Below, one piece after another: positions 16,934 through 25,517 of a DNA stretch of 64,000 nt (within the stretch, counting starts at the first letter, position 1; every line of letters begins with the position of its first letter). The stretch is from the NCBI RefSeq assembly GCF_000172555.1, contig NZ_ABOX02000001.1, positions 190,164-254,163 on the forward strand, in the 5' to 3' direction. Under the pieces are notes generated by a model. That model had not been told where the DNA came from. It ran no database searches and worked only from the letters and a program-made list of their open reading frames with translations. This DNA comes from Pedosphaera parvula Ellin514. Lineage in GTDB: Bacteria; Verrucomicrobiota; Verrucomicrobiia; Limisphaerales; Pedosphaeraceae. The translations under genes and the position numbers were made by a program.

Positions 16934-17323
16934 TTAGCTGTTTAGAAATGCGAGTGCGTCGGAATCGATTGGGTTATCGGTGAAATCGCTGTCTTGGTTT
17001 TCGGTGTCGTCGGTTGGTTCTGCTGAGGACGATGCCGATTTGTTCGGCTTTCCTTTGCGTTTGAAGGGCAGGGGCTTGAGGCACGAATGTCCCCACATGC
17101 CCAGCTTGCCGCTGCTCAGGTGGTGTCCACCTTTGCGGTGGAAGATGAAGCCATACGACTTGAGCGACTCACGTATCGGCTTGTTGTGTTCGCCCTGGAG
17201 GTTGGTAGTGAGCCATATCCAGGCGCGATCAATCTCGGCTCCGGTGTGGAGCTGTGGGTGTTGTTGTTGCAACCACTCTAGCACCTGGCTTTGTGGTATG
17301 CGTTCACGGGGTTTCTTGGTCAT
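16934..17323 (-). CDS. Hypothetical protein, first gene of the MoxR operon
   Basis: A 129-residue product. The N-terminal half has a W-x-W, IRESLKSYGFIFHRKGGHH segment resembling a short motif seen in element-borne proteins of unknown role (helix, Gly, aromatic, basic residue). The C-terminal part is a Lys-rich patch followed by an acidic, Ser/Thr/Asp tail that looks disordered. It ends 4 nt before the ATPase start. The 138 bp to the divergent J-domain gene probably contains both promoters. Confidence 0.55.
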   Translation of the reverse strand: MTKKPRERIPQSQVLEWLQQQHPQLHTGAEIDRAWIWLTTNLQGEHNKPIRESLKSYGFIFHRKGGHHLSSGKLGMWGHSCLKPLPFKRKGKPNKSASSSAEPTDDTENQDSDFTDNPIDSDALAFLNS

Positions 17324-17460
17324 AAAATACTTTGGGTGGAGAGGTGGGGGCTATTGAGTGGTTTCCGACGACTGCGTGGCATGACCAGAATGCGCTTGGC
17401 TTCTGGAATTTTTGGTTGGCGCTACAGTGCGAACAATCTATTCTTCCGAGCAGATAGCCA

Positions 17461-18831
17461 ATGAAGGATTACTACAAGGTCTTGGGTGTGCCTCGAACTG
17501 CTACTGCGGAACAAATTAAGCAGGCGTATCGCTATCTTGTTAAGGGGTGCCACCCGGACGTTAATAAGTCTCCTCAAGCCGCAGAGTGGACACGCCAACT
17601 GAACGAGGCATACACGATTCTGTCCGACCTCCAATCAAGAGCTTCCCACGACAGGGAATTGCAGGCGGCAGAATCCAAACAGACACAGCGGGAACCACGA
17701 CCTTCAACCAAGCCTGAAACCCGCACTGAACCACCTAAGGCAGAACCAACTTTTTGTTGTGAGAGCTGCAAAGGAATTAATTCCTCGCTTCGCGTTTCAA
17801 CTACCTGGCGCGTGTATGGGTTTTTCTCAATGTCACAAAAATCTCCGAAGACAAAGATTTTATGTGGAAGGTGCCGGGTAAAGGAGTCGCTTGCCGCCAG
17901 TGCAACCACGATGTTCCTTGGTTGGTGGGGTTACGTGGCTTTTGTGTGGACACTCAAAGCCCTTTACACCAACGCTCATGGAGGGGAGCAACATAGGGAG
18001 AATAATCTCATGCTTCTGAACGCTCTCGGATATCAGCTTTTTAAGGCCAAACGGCACGAAGAAGCTTACCGAGCACTCTCTGCTTCCTTTGAATTAAGTC
18101 CGACTCCGAAGACAAGGGAAGCACTCGACAGTTTGAAACCACTTTTCCACCCCTCCCAGGAGAAACCTTTTTGGGAGCGTCTTGGCGATTTTGATCTTCA
18201 TCCCGGTTATTATCATGGACCGGCTGGAGTCGTCGCATTGTGCTTGTTGCTTCTGGGTTTTGCCGTGCTGAAAGCAAATTCAACTTCAGATACTGCAAGC
18301 ACCGCACCCCGGCCAGCAGTCAGCTACAGTCAGCAGCCAGTTCAGGCATCACCTCCAGCCCAAGAAGTGTCAGATAGGCGCGATGTTCGGCCTGGCATTG
18401 ATTTCAAGCCGGTCTTTTCTGTGCCAGAAGAACCGCTACCAAACCAAGGAGTTTTAACACTCAGTGATCGGGTTCTCTTTAATAAGAGCACTACAGCGCC
18501 ACTCGAAGTCACCACAAGATCATCCGATGGGCATTACGTGATGAAGGTGCAAGACTGGGACACGGGAGAGTTCGTGGCAAAATATTTCATAAGGAGGGGG
18601 AGCACTCTTTCTATTGAACTCCCGCTTGGTGCTTACAAATTAAAGTTTGCAAGCGGGGACACGTGGTATGGAGCAGAACACCTTTTCGGCCCCACCACAA
18701 GTTACAGTTTTGTTGATGAAAAAATGGTGTTTTACCAGTCGGGCGATAGTGCCAGAGGGCATCGCCTGGACCTGATTCCCCAAGTTGGCGGCAATCTGAA
18801 AACACCCCGGATGGACGCTGCGGATTGGTGA
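17461..18831 (+). CDS. Membrane-anchored J-domain protein with zinc ribbon
   Basis: A 456-residue protein. Residues 3-65 form a J domain (DYYKVLGV, catalytic HPD, LNEAYTILSD), which stimulates Hsp70 ATPase. A CESC...CGRC zinc ribbon follows (about 98-140), then two hydrophobic segments (MFLGWWGYVAFVW, and VVALCLLLLGFAVL), a Pro/Gln/Ser-rich linker and a C-terminal domain of short strands. This is much larger than a bare DnaJ and lacks the G/F and CXXCXGXG repeats, so it is not a housekeeping DnaJ. It may recruit the host DnaK to a membrane site for the element. Confidence 0.75.
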   Translation: MKDYYKVLGVPRTATAEQIKQAYRYLVKGCHPDVNKSPQAAEWTRQLNEAYTILSDLQSRASHDRELQAAESKQTQREPRPSTKPETRTEPPKAEPTFCCESCKGINSSLRVSTTWRVYGFFSMSQKSPKTKILCGRCRVKESLAASATTMFLGWWGYVAFVWTLKALYTNAHGGEQHRENNLMLLNALGYQLFKAKRHEEAYRALSASFELSPTPKTREALDSLKPLFHPSQEKPFWERLGDFDLHPGYYHGPAGVVALCLLLLGFAVLKANSTSDTASTAPRPAVSYSQQPVQASPPAQEVSDRRDVRPGIDFKPVFSVPEEPLPNQGVLTLSDRVLFNKSTTAPLEVTTRSSDGHYVMKVQDWDTGEFVAKYFIRRGSTLSIELPLGAYKLKFASGDTWYGAEHLFGPTTSYSFVDEKMVFYQSGDSARGHRLDLIPQVGGNLKTPRMDAADW

Positions 18832-18918
18832 TGTGTTGATATGTAACCATCATCAGTGCGTGCCTTACACTTGACAGTTAACTCCGCAGCACACAGTGTT
18901 GGACCCAAGGAAAACTAC

Positions 18919-19488
18919 ATGCTCTCTTTTTTCAAAAGATCAATTTCGGCAGCGGACCTCGCACTTGTAATGTGGGAGGGAACTCGTGACTGGCCAACCA
19001 AGCATGGCAGTGATTTAAAAGATACTTTCGAGGGTAGTTGCGAGCTAAGCATCGAAGAGGTGTTTGAAGAGTTTGTCTATTTTTTGGCTTTTTCAACTGA
19101 CTATGCTCTTTGGTGTCAGTTAAAGGAAAGCCCGGCAATACAGAGTGCGGTGAGAGATGCGTTTGCGGTGCATGTTGAGCAGTTTGCGAAACAGCGTAAC
19201 TGCCGCCCAGTTCCATCAGGGGCGTGGATGGATGACTCATTGATCTGGATTCCAGGCGAGACTACTGACGCTGGACATCCGCTGACAAATCTGAGGAGAA
19301 GATTCGATCTTTACGCTCAGTCATTATCAAGACGGCACGACAGATCTGCTGGTGAACGAACAGCCCATTTACTTGCTGCATGGTGCGGAACTCTGGACAT
19401 CACCTTCATCTTGTGTGTTACGCCATTATTCCTCGGTCGGTGGAATGGGATTCAAGCCATTCTCGGCTCTTTTAAAATTAAGCCTTGA
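18919..19488 (+). CDS. Hypothetical protein downstream of the J-domain gene
   Basis: A 189-residue product starting MLSFFKRSISAADLALVMW, preceded by AAGGA at 18907; a longer in-frame start at 18856 lacks such a site. It is largely helical, with a hydrophobic segment (ITFILCVTPLFLG) near the C-terminus that could be a membrane helix. It follows the J-domain gene on the same strand by 87 nt. No family is recognised. Confidence 0.5.
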   Translation: MLSFFKRSISAADLALVMWEGTRDWPTKHGSDLKDTFEGSCELSIEEVFEEFVYFLAFSTDYALWCQLKESPAIQSAVRDAFAVHVEQFAKQRNCRPVPSGAWMDDSLIWIPGETTDAGHPLTNLRRRFDLYAQSLSRRHDRSAGERTAHLLAAWCGTLDITFILCVTPLFLGRWNGIQAILGSFKIKP

Positions 19489-19616
19489 GTATACGCCAAC
19501 CATGCTCAGCATGCGCCTTACGCATAGAATCCTCCTATCCGCTATGAGCGAGTAAGAGGCGTTTCGGCTTGCTTTTTTGTCAAAATCCCTGTATCCCTGA
19601 CGGGACTTCTTCAAGC

Positions 19617-20033
19617 TTAGCTATTACGACTGGCAAGGAATGTCTTCACCGCTTCAACATCCGCCTGAGAGACTCCCAGTGCTGCCAATGCTTCCTCCTG
19701 CGTGACCGTTGACTTGACCTTCTTGACGAGCTTGATCGTGCAGACTTCATCCCCATTGCGACGGGTCTTGTTGGCATCGAAGGTCTTGGTTTCAGGATTC
19801 CATGCGCCGTCCATTGCCTCCAAGCGATACCCTTGGGATTCTAGCTGTGCAATGATGACATTGGAGTGAGCACGAAGACCAGACGTGCGCTTGGACCGCA
19901 AGCCAGACACGAATCCTTTGGGTGCGAGTTGAACCAGACCAGCAGGGACACTCTTGCCACTGTTGACAAGTTCAGTGACGCGAGCAGCTGTTTCAGCATT
20001 CCAGATGACAAGAGCAGATGTGGTGGTGGACAT
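19617..20033 (-). CDS. Hypothetical protein
   Basis: A 138-residue product starting MSTTTSALVIWNAETAARV. The middle contains basic and Gly residues (GFVSGLRSKRTSGLRAHS) and the C-terminal part has a helix resembling a small DNA-binding or dimerisation region (TQEEALAALGVSQADVEAV). It stands alone on the minus strand. Coding status is supported by a clean start and codon regularity, but function is unknown. Confidence 0.5.
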   Translation of the reverse strand: MSTTTSALVIWNAETAARVTELVNSGKSVPAGLVQLAPKGFVSGLRSKRTSGLRAHSNVIIAQLESQGYRLEAMDGAWNPETKTFDANKTRRNGDEVCTIKLVKKVKSTVTQEEALAALGVSQADVEAVKTFLASRNS

Positions 20034-20887
20034 AGTGTTTCCTTAGTTATCGTTGGTTAATGTTGGCCGTGCTTCATTGCACGTTTCACCCTTGAGCGAC
20101 GCTGACGCCTTAACCGATGCAAGGGACACGCGCCGATGGTTCCCCTACGAGCGAACAATCAGGACATGCCGCCCCTACGAGCGCAGCATGGTTGCGTGGT
20201 TGGAATTGAAGTGGAGTGATTGCCCGTCCCAGCATAGTCTCGCTACGTGATGTTATCAGAGTGTGCCTCGCCACATGTTGTGGCTACTCCGCGCCTGACC
20301 GCCTGACGCGCTCTAGTCCTCTGTCTCGAACCGTGCCGCTTGGGAGCAATCACTGGTAGATTTGCACTACCAGCTTGGTGGAATTTGGGTGTTTTCCGAA
20401 CACCGGGCGCTTAACCCGTGGCCGATTGTTTTCAGGGAGATGACCCGCTGGATGATGGAGATGGTGTCTGTCACACACTAAGTCCATTTCACCATGCAAT
20501 CGGTGCGTTGGCCGTTGAGAAAGTTCCCCGTTGGAGTGGAGCTGGAAGCGAAGTGCTACCCATACCATCCACCTTACCGTTTCCCTCGTCTCGCCAGTGA
20601 TTTTAAAGAGCAACCGTTCAAACGACGAACGGAACACTCAGTAAATCAACTGGTTAGGCAGAAGTTGTTACCTTATTACCATTAAGGTATCAGGCAGGCT
20701 GGGGTCGGCTGGAGGAGGGGGGTGGGGGTGTCCGGGGTTTCATTTTCCCCACACTTGCGGATGAGATATTCCGCTTCTCAACTTTCTGAATTTCTCCATG
20801 GAAAAAGAGCTGTTCACCTCCTCGGTTTTTGGTGAGCAAAGTATTCTTGGATTTTTTCGATACTGCAGGGGGGGACTGAAGGGGAAG
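20034..20887. other. 854-bp stretch with no convincing gene
   Basis: No convincing gene is seen. The stretch has the repeated string CCCTACGAGCG (two copies near 20144 and 20172), a perfect small hairpin GGTGTT-TTCCG-AACACC near 20390, an inverted repeat TACCTTA/TAAGGTA at 20669-20689, and a G-rich run near 20705-20735. A replication origin or regulatory RNA is possible, but nothing in it is diagnostic. Confidence 0.4.
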
Positions 20888-21562
20888 TTACTGCACCCTG
20901 GGAGGGCCGGGCTGGAAAAGAAAAACAACTGTTTTACCCTCAGCTCTCGTAAAATATGGATTCGTTTCAATCCATTCCAGCAAGCAATTCTTGAGAGTGG
21001 CCAGCCTGTCTATAATGTCTGCCAGATCAACCATTGAGCCACCTGAGAATAACATCGCTTTCTGAGCAAAGCGACACTCATGCGTATCATAGCTACAGGT
21101 CGGAGCAGTCACACCGGGGACGAGGTTCCCTGATACAATAGTATAACACTTTGCTCGATCTTCCGAGGAAACCCAAGATAATGCGCCCCACAGAGGATTT
21201 GTGTCCTGTGGCAAACTAGGAATACCACTGCGGAAATGTTGGACGTGATGCCGAAGCTTTTCGACCGCCTCAGTCATGCGGAGAAAAATCTGAATGCCTG
21301 GCAGCTTTGGCGACAGGCTAGGAGTCTGCTGGACTAGTTCCCTTGCTCGATGACACATGTCCACGATGGTCCAGGCATCCAGTAACGCAGAAATTATTTC
21401 GTTCTCACAATCCTCTCCCGTTGTTTGTCGGCTTGCAATCAAGTCAAGCGTCGGTATCAGGCGGCAGAAGGCTACGTCAGCCATCGCAAAGGAGTAACGC
21501 AGGCCATCCAAATAAAAAATAGTTCTCCTGGATTGCTCAGGCGTCAAAATGTTATTCCTCAT
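20888..21562 (-). CDS. Hypothetical helical protein paired with the PD-(D/E)XK protein
   Basis: A 224-residue, mostly helical product starting MRNNILTPEQSRRTIFYLDG. It lies 10 nt downstream of the nuclease-like gene on the same strand, so the two are probably co-transcribed. Helices with ALLDAWTIVDMCHRARELV are notable; this resembles helical HEPN-like or abortive-infection partners, but no R-x4-6-H motif stands out. Function unknown. Confidence 0.5.
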   Translation of the reverse strand: MRNNILTPEQSRRTIFYLDGLRYSFAMADVAFCRLIPTLDLIASRQTTGEDCENEIISALLDAWTIVDMCHRARELVQQTPSLSPKLPGIQIFLRMTEAVEKLRHHVQHFRSGIPSLPQDTNPLWGALSWVSSEDRAKCYTIVSGNLVPGVTAPTCSYDTHECRFAQKAMLFSGGSMVDLADIIDRLATLKNCLLEWIETNPYFTRAEGKTVVFLFQPGPPRVQ

Positions 21563-21572
21563 GACTCAGTCC

Positions 21573-22478
21573 CTATAACTTAACCAGCGTTAAGTCGGCT
21601 TCTTTAAGAAACTTCAAAATGGATTTTGCCTGAACAACAAATACCGTCCTCAATTGCCAGAAAGTGAGGTCGGCTACTAGGTCGCCGCGTCTGTGTCTGA
21701 CGTGGGTCTTCAATGCGAGGTTGTCGTTTGGCCGATAGTTGACTGCACAGAAATCCAGAGGCTTGAGCTGAAGGTCGGTATCGTTGATTGCACCCGTCTC
21801 CAAGGGGATTCTATCAACATCAAAATCAGCCTGGAACATTTCGGCGGTCGTTACCACCACGGGGATGACTCTAAAGTCGTTGGGATGTTCAAAGTCAATC
21901 ACCTTCCCCATCAGGCCGGACTGACCCAAACAAACCTGATAGAATGCCTTCTCAATCGTTTCAGTCGCAGACCAACGGTCGTTTCGGTCCGTGGCTGATT
22001 CAACATAATAATTGAATACCGGCATCGCTGCTTTTGAAGCGTCCAAATAACGTCGAGCCTCAAGTTGAGCACAGCCAGGTCCTGGCCTGCGTTCAATCCT
22101 GAGCGTCTCCAGGTAAACGTTTTCCGGTGGAGTTCCTTTTATGCTTTGTCCCTGATCGAAAAAAATCCAATTTTTGAACCTGCTATCAGATCGCTTGCAC
22201 TCCACACACAAGTAAGCCCCACGGAAATCATTGTTCTGTAAAACCAAATCGACCCGTGTCTGTGAACCATCTGCCGCAGTGACAGGATACTCGCTGGCTA
22301 GAAGTTGCCATGGAACCCTTCCAGTGCTATGGCCTTTCTGAACAATGGCATCACGAACACGTTGTTGAAACAGAAACCCTTGCTCATTGAGAGCTGCTGC
22401 AACCTTCTGCTCAGGTGTTTGCGGCGTTCTTCTGTTGTTTGCTGCAACGTCCTTCTTCTGTTGTGAAGGTTCAGTCAT
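21573..22478 (-). CDS. Predicted PD-(D/E)XK nuclease-fold protein
   Basis: A 301-residue protein. After a charged N-terminal tail and helix (VAAALNEQGFLFQQRV), it shows RVDLVLQN followed by AYLCVECKRS, the D...ExK signature of PD-(D/E)XK nucleases, then a W-I-F-F segment. The E-x-K and upstream Asp look intact, so catalysis is possible. With the helical protein downstream it forms a two-gene unit inside an accessory block, which fits an undescribed restriction or defence pair. No known named system is matched. Confidence 0.6.
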   Translation of the reverse strand: MTEPSQQKKDVAANNRRTPQTPEQKVAAALNEQGFLFQQRVRDAIVQKGHSTGRVPWQLLASEYPVTAADGSQTRVDLVLQNNDFRGAYLCVECKRSDSRFKNWIFFDQGQSIKGTPPENVYLETLRIERRPGPGCAQLEARRYLDASKAAMPVFNYYVESATDRNDRWSATETIEKAFYQVCLGQSGLMGKVIDFEHPNDFRVIPVVVTTAEMFQADFDVDRIPLETGAINDTDLQLKPLDFCAVNYRPNDNLALKTHVRHRRGDLVADLTFWQLRTVFVVQAKSILKFLKEADLTLVKL

Positions 22479-22606
22479 TTGTGGGTCGCTCCATTCAGGT
22501 GAGATATGATGAGCTGAAGGGTGCTTTAATGTCGAATATTAAATAGCGGCCTTTCTACTAGGGGTGGAAGTGTGGACTTTTTCATAGCGTTTGGCATAGT
22601 CTCGTC

Positions 22607-22960
22607 ATGAACTCCAAGACCGTTTACCTGATTCTACAGAGGGCAAGTAAAGGAGAACTGCCAGAGCAGATTGGCATGAATGAGAGCTTGGAAGAAGTGG
22701 GGCTATACACCGCGCTGGTTGATGAAGGCTACTTGGAAGGGCACGTGAGTCTGAACGAGGTTGGTGTGCCTGCAAATGTGTCGGGCATCCGCATCACCTT
22801 TCGCGGACATCAATACCTTGAACAGCTCAGGAAGGAGTTTGATTCACAAACTTTGGGTCTAAGATTCAGCAAGAAGGTGATGATCGTCATTGCTCTCATC
22901 ATTGGGGCGGCCATTACCGGGTTGGTTGGGTTAGTAATCAAGTTTTTGGAGAGGCTCTGA
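22607..22960 (+). CDS. Small winged-helix-like protein with C-terminal membrane helix
   Basis: A 117-residue product. The first 75 residues resemble YjcQ/DUF2513-type winged helices (ALVDEGYLEG, then GIRITFRGHQYLEQLRKE). The last 30 form a single hydrophobic helix (VMIVIALIIGAAITGLVGLV). A membrane-tethered regulator or sensor is plausible. It is divergent from the PD-(D/E)XK gene, with 128 bp between them. Confidence 0.55.
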   Translation: MNSKTVYLILQRASKGELPEQIGMNESLEEVGLYTALVDEGYLEGHVSLNEVGVPANVSGIRITFRGHQYLEQLRKEFDSQTLGLRFSKKVMIVIALIIGAAITGLVGLVIKFLERL

Positions 22961-23012
22961 AATGGTCTGAGCGTTATCAAGCCAATCATCAACTTCTCAA
23001 GGAAGGTTGTTA

Positions 23013-23909
23013 TTACGGGCCGCGCAGCCTGAAGAACGTTCGCTGGCTGTCTGTATCCAAAGTCACAGTGAACTTATCACCCATGATGACAGGCGAGTTT
23101 GTAACTGGAGTCCATCCTGTCGCAGGAAAGTTTGTTGCACACTCCAGGAAGCCCATTGCGTTTGTGGGCCAGGAGACGCGGAACTGTGAGGTTCCCAATC
23201 CCGCAATGGTCAAGGAAGGAAACTTTGCTGTGATAAAGCCAATATCATCAAAGCTCATTCCAGGTTGTGCGTCGTTCGTGAAGGTGATGCTTGCAATGGT
23301 TTGTCCGTCTGGAGCAGCGAAGCCAAAGAATGTGTCACCCAGTGCAACCGCCTCACTAATGAACCGCTTTGCAGTAGCCTTGCTGCCATCGCTGAATGTG
23401 GCCGTGGCGATCACATTTCTGGGATAATAGCTAAAGGAGGGAATGGTAAGACCAAACTTCACTACAGCTTCCCCGCTGGCTTTAGACGGGAAGTTAAAAG
23501 TCATTTTGGGTTTGATGCTGACCCATAATCCCAGCCCAGAAATAGACCTGTCCCAGTCGCTGCCCCCCCATGTTACTCCTATCGAATTGTCGGAGCCAGT
23601 CACCGTCAGCAGCTTCATCTGGCTTACACCATATGAAAATGTGTATGGGCCAGAGTCTTGGCCGACTTCATCGCATTGATAGACTCCGCCCATGTCATTA
23701 CTGAAAGCTGTCGCGATATCTTTTTTGAATTGATCGAAGTTCAACGTCGAACCTTCTGCAACGAAGTCCACTGCGTTGGTCTGGTCTGTGCTCTCGTCAT
23801 AGACGCCTACAGTCGGGAATACTTGGGCTGAAGCTGTGACCGCTAGCAGCACAAGGGCAACAATGAATTGTGCGGTAGTCAATTGTCGGGATAGCAAGGT
23901 TTTCAACAT
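23013..23909 (-). CDS. Secreted verrucomicrobial protein
   Basis: A 298-residue protein with a signal peptide (FIVALVLLAVTASA). The body is strand-rich, and the C-terminal segment (SWPTNAMGFLECATNFPATGW ending TFFRLRGP in pieces) is the short carbohydrate-binding-like tail common to secreted proteins of this phylum. The middle domain is of unknown type. It looks like a chassis gene embedded in the element. Confidence 0.6.
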   Translation of the reverse strand: MLKTLLSRQLTTAQFIVALVLLAVTASAQVFPTVGVYDESTDQTNAVDFVAEGSTLNFDQFKKDIATAFSNDMGGVYQCDEVGQDSGPYTFSYGVSQMKLLTVTGSDNSIGVTWGGSDWDRSISGLGLWVSIKPKMTFNFPSKASGEAVVKFGLTIPSFSYYPRNVIATATFSDGSKATAKRFISEAVALGDTFFGFAAPDGQTIASITFTNDAQPGMSFDDIGFITAKFPSLTIAGLGTSQFRVSWPTNAMGFLECATNFPATGWTPVTNSPVIMGDKFTVTLDTDSQRTFFRLRGP

Positions 23910-24058
23910 GGCGCGAAGAGGCTATGAACCCCTGATTGGACGGTCAACATTTTTGAAGGACACGCGCGGAACTGAGCCGCAGAGTCTGCTTTTCATTCTC
24001 TTGACGCAGTTCGCTGGACGGGTTCATCTATGGACTGATGCCTGCTGATTGAGACAAG

Positions 24059-24529
24059 GTGCAGATTACGCTTGAAATGCGCCGGATATGGAGCGTTACG
24101 TCAGACACACAGCAAATCAATCATGACGAGTTGCTGTTCTCGGATTACACCACGGCTCACAGAATGGTTTTGGAAGCATTGCAGGCGGCTCACGAGGATT
24201 TGCATGAGAAGCTCAGGCAGGAGAACAAACCGATTAATCCAATTGGGTTGTCCATGATCGTTACGAATTGGCCTCACCACGACCGACACCACATGGAGCA
24301 GCCGTTCGATTTTGAGCACGCAGTCAACCGGGTGCTGGTGCTTACTCATTGGGCGCACTTGGATGGACTGGCAACCGTTTACTTTGAAAAGACCAAAGGC
24401 AAGTCCCCCCAACATGCTGAGCGGGTTCTGGCTGAAACGTTGGAGGATGCCAGCAATTGCGGTCTAAATCCCAGTTATGTTGAAAAGCTGATAAGAAAAC
24501 GATTGAATGGAACAACTCTGAACTTGTGA
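24059..24529 (+). CDS. Hypothetical protein
   Basis: A 156-residue product starting at a GTG, with an ATG six codons later as an alternative. It has a helical middle (HRMVLEALQAAHEDLHEKL) and a His-rich WPHHDRHHME stretch. It is followed about 80 bp later by an intrinsic terminator. No family is recognised. Confidence 0.5.
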   Translation: MQITLEMRRIWSVTSDTQQINHDELLFSDYTTAHRMVLEALQAAHEDLHEKLRQENKPINPIGLSMIVTNWPHHDRHHMEQPFDFEHAVNRVLVLTHWAHLDGLATVYFEKTKGKSPQHAERVLAETLEDASNCGLNPSYVEKLIRKRLNGTTLNL

Positions 24530-24610
24530 CCTGTCACGAGTTGGCTACGATGGTAACGACTTCATCATAGTCAGCCCTGAGTGGGGTTGAGTTCCTTCTA
24601 AAGACCAGTT

Positions 24611-24632
24611 CCAGCAATGGGGCTGGTTTTTT
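24611..24632 (+). terminator. Intrinsic terminator
   Basis: CCAGC and GCTGG form a 5-bp stem around AATGGG, followed directly by TTTTTT. It would end transcription of the hypothetical gene upstream. Confidence 0.65.
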
Positions 24633-24671
24633 GTTTGACGGTATGGCGACGGTGGCTCAGCTTTCGTCCCT

Positions 24672-25220
24672 ATGGACTACCTCGCACGACTGAAAGAACT
24701 CGAGTGCTTTCCGGCGAAATCGCGCGTCGCGATTGCCGACGACGATATCGAGGCTCTGGAGCGCGACATTGGAGCGCGGCTACCGGATGGTTATCGAGAG
24801 TTTCTGCAGATTGGCGGTGGCTACGTCGGCACACTTTCCTGCCCTTGCAAGGAGCCATCGCCATTTGGCACCCACATCCTTTCAGGTTTCGACACCGCTT
24901 CTGAAATTTCCGGCGTTCTCGATTCGATGATTACGCCTCGCAACATGATTACCATCGCGTCGGGCGACTTTGGCCAGTTCACCTGCTTGTCCTTTGCTGG
25001 CATCGACCGTGGCTGTGTTTACGCTCTCGACAGCGAGTTTCGCTGCTACTGGCAGGACGAGGAGTTTCACCAGCGCTTCAAAGCGATGGCCAACGGTATT
25101 CGCGAGTATCTTCGGCTGCGGGGGGGCGGAGAGTTAGTTCAGAAGCCGGCAGGCTACGACAGTCTCTACTTGCTTGCCGAGAGCTTCGACGAGTTTCTAG
25201 AGTTGTGTAGTTCAGATTGA
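24672..25220 (+). CDS. SMI1/KNR4-family protein, cassette-type
   Basis: A 182-residue protein with the SMI1/KNR4 core: an IADDDIEALERDIGARLP helix, YREFLQIGGGYVG, and a strand-rich C-terminal half with FGQFTCLSFAG. Such proteins commonly act as immunity proteins against polymorphic toxins. No toxin is adjacent. Seventeen bases after the stop comes the CCTAAC-CACGCGCGAG-type box seen after the two cassette genes at 12.4-13.7 kb, so this is probably a third, separate cassette. GC content looks higher than in its neighbours, also a sign of transfer. Confidence 0.75.
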   Translation: MDYLARLKELECFPAKSRVAIADDDIEALERDIGARLPDGYREFLQIGGGYVGTLSCPCKEPSPFGTHILSGFDTASEISGVLDSMITPRNMITIASGDFGQFTCLSFAGIDRGCVYALDSEFRCYWQDEEFHQRFKAMANGIREYLRLRGGGELVQKPAGYDSLYLLAESFDEFLELCSSD

Positions 25221-25235
25221 GATGAGCACGAAGCC

Positions 25236-25263
25236 GCCTAACCACGCGCGAGCTGTGTGAAAA
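25236..25263 (+). repeat. R''-type half of an attC-like site after the SMI1/KNR4 gene
   Basis: GCCTAAC followed by CACGCGCGAG and CTGTGTGAAAA, a near copy of the boxes at 13121 and 13682. A complementary GTTAGGC is not found just downstream, so the right half is missing or diverged. The following 250 bp contain no gene. Confidence 0.5.
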
Positions 25264-25517
25264 GTATTTTACTTTTTGTAAATGGCGTAGGGTTGGCGAA
25301 GTTTTGACCGGACTTTGAGGTTTTTCTTTTTTGAAGTGTTTTAGCAGGCCAAATTATTGATCTGGGAATGGGAGCGTTCCAGGTGGTTATTGACGTCGCC
25401 AGGTCTGTGCTTTTAATCGCCGTTTAGGCCGCATGGCATTGTAAACCTACTCCCAGGTGCCAAATGCTTCTACGGTCGTCCTTTACTTTTTGTCATCACC
25501 CGTAAACCATCGTGGGC

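Noticed and set aside
20653-20659. Isolated GTTAGGC box that could be an attC R' site
   Set aside because: It lacks the conserved left context and no cassette-like gene follows directly; a 7-mer alone is expected by chance.
20669-20689. Inverted repeat TACCTTA/TAAGGTA as a terminator
   Set aside because: The stem is AT-rich and not followed by a T-run on either strand, and no gene ends convincingly there.
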